Shown one piece after another: positions 50,938 to 52,444 of a stretch of DNA of 52,444 bases. Each line of letters starts with the position of its first letter. Within the stretch, counting starts at the first letter, position 1. The stretch is taken from assembly GCA_028696995.1 (NCBI GenBank), contig JAQVFY010000003.1:9787-62230 (forward strand), read 5' to 3'. The DNA is from Patescibacteria group bacterium. GTDB taxonomy: Bacteria > Patescibacteriota > Patescibacteriia > Patescibacteriales > UBA12465. The position numbers and the translations under genes were made by a program. The notes beneath the pieces are model-generated. The model made no database searches. It was not told where the DNA came from and saw only the letters and a list, made by a program, of their open reading frames with translations.

Positions 50938-50976
50938 TGTAATTTAATTATTACATTAGTTCTTTTTCAATTTTTT
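50938..50976 (+). terminator. Possible terminator after 5S
   Basis: TGTAAT-TTAATT-ATTACA followed by a T-rich stretch. Confidence 0.45.
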
Positions 50977-51101
50977 TGGTGAGATTTTGATGCTAACAGG
51001 CATCGATTCGGACTTGTATTCCTATTTTTAATAGGTTTAGCAAGTAAAAATAATGCAAAAAAATTTTTTATCTTGAGAAATCAAGATTCTCAATATATTT
51101 T

Positions 51102-52444
<1,343 letters not shown>

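Overview
AT-rich (low-GC) bacterial chromosomal segment. The short housekeeping operons, AT-rich start contexts and atypical 16S/23S point to a Candidate Phyla Radiation / Patescibacteria genome; this is inferred from gene content and rRNA features, not from a search. About 45 kb is mostly housekeeping: dcd, trpS-pheT-pheS-valS, tsaD, ychF, a CsoR-like/trxA/gdhA/trxB cluster, nusA, hppA, tig, smpB plus tmRNA, infC-rpmI-rplT, secG, rnj, rpsA, ftsH, rpmF, nusB, rnc, a pilT-like gene, and tRNAs Val, Ile(UAU), Glu, Leu and Gly. The last 7.4 kb is an rRNA locus in the order 23S-5S-16S. Its 23S is interrupted by three group I introns, each encoding a LAGLIDADG endonuclease; P1/P10 pairings worked out by hand place them at E. 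coli-equivalent sites 1917, 2500 and 2593. The main candidates for something new are: (1) an unannotated structured small RNA on the minus strand near 13.02-13.16 kb with a consensus promoter; (2) a self-contained 22-codon micro-gene near 14.56-14.75 kb with promoter, palindrome, strong Shine-Dalgarno and terminator; (3) an attenuator-like leader with a leader-peptide ORF upstream of 23S; (4) an L2500 intron that appears to lack the terminal G; and (5) the 23S-5S-16S order. All calls come from reading the sequence; no database search or folding program was run.
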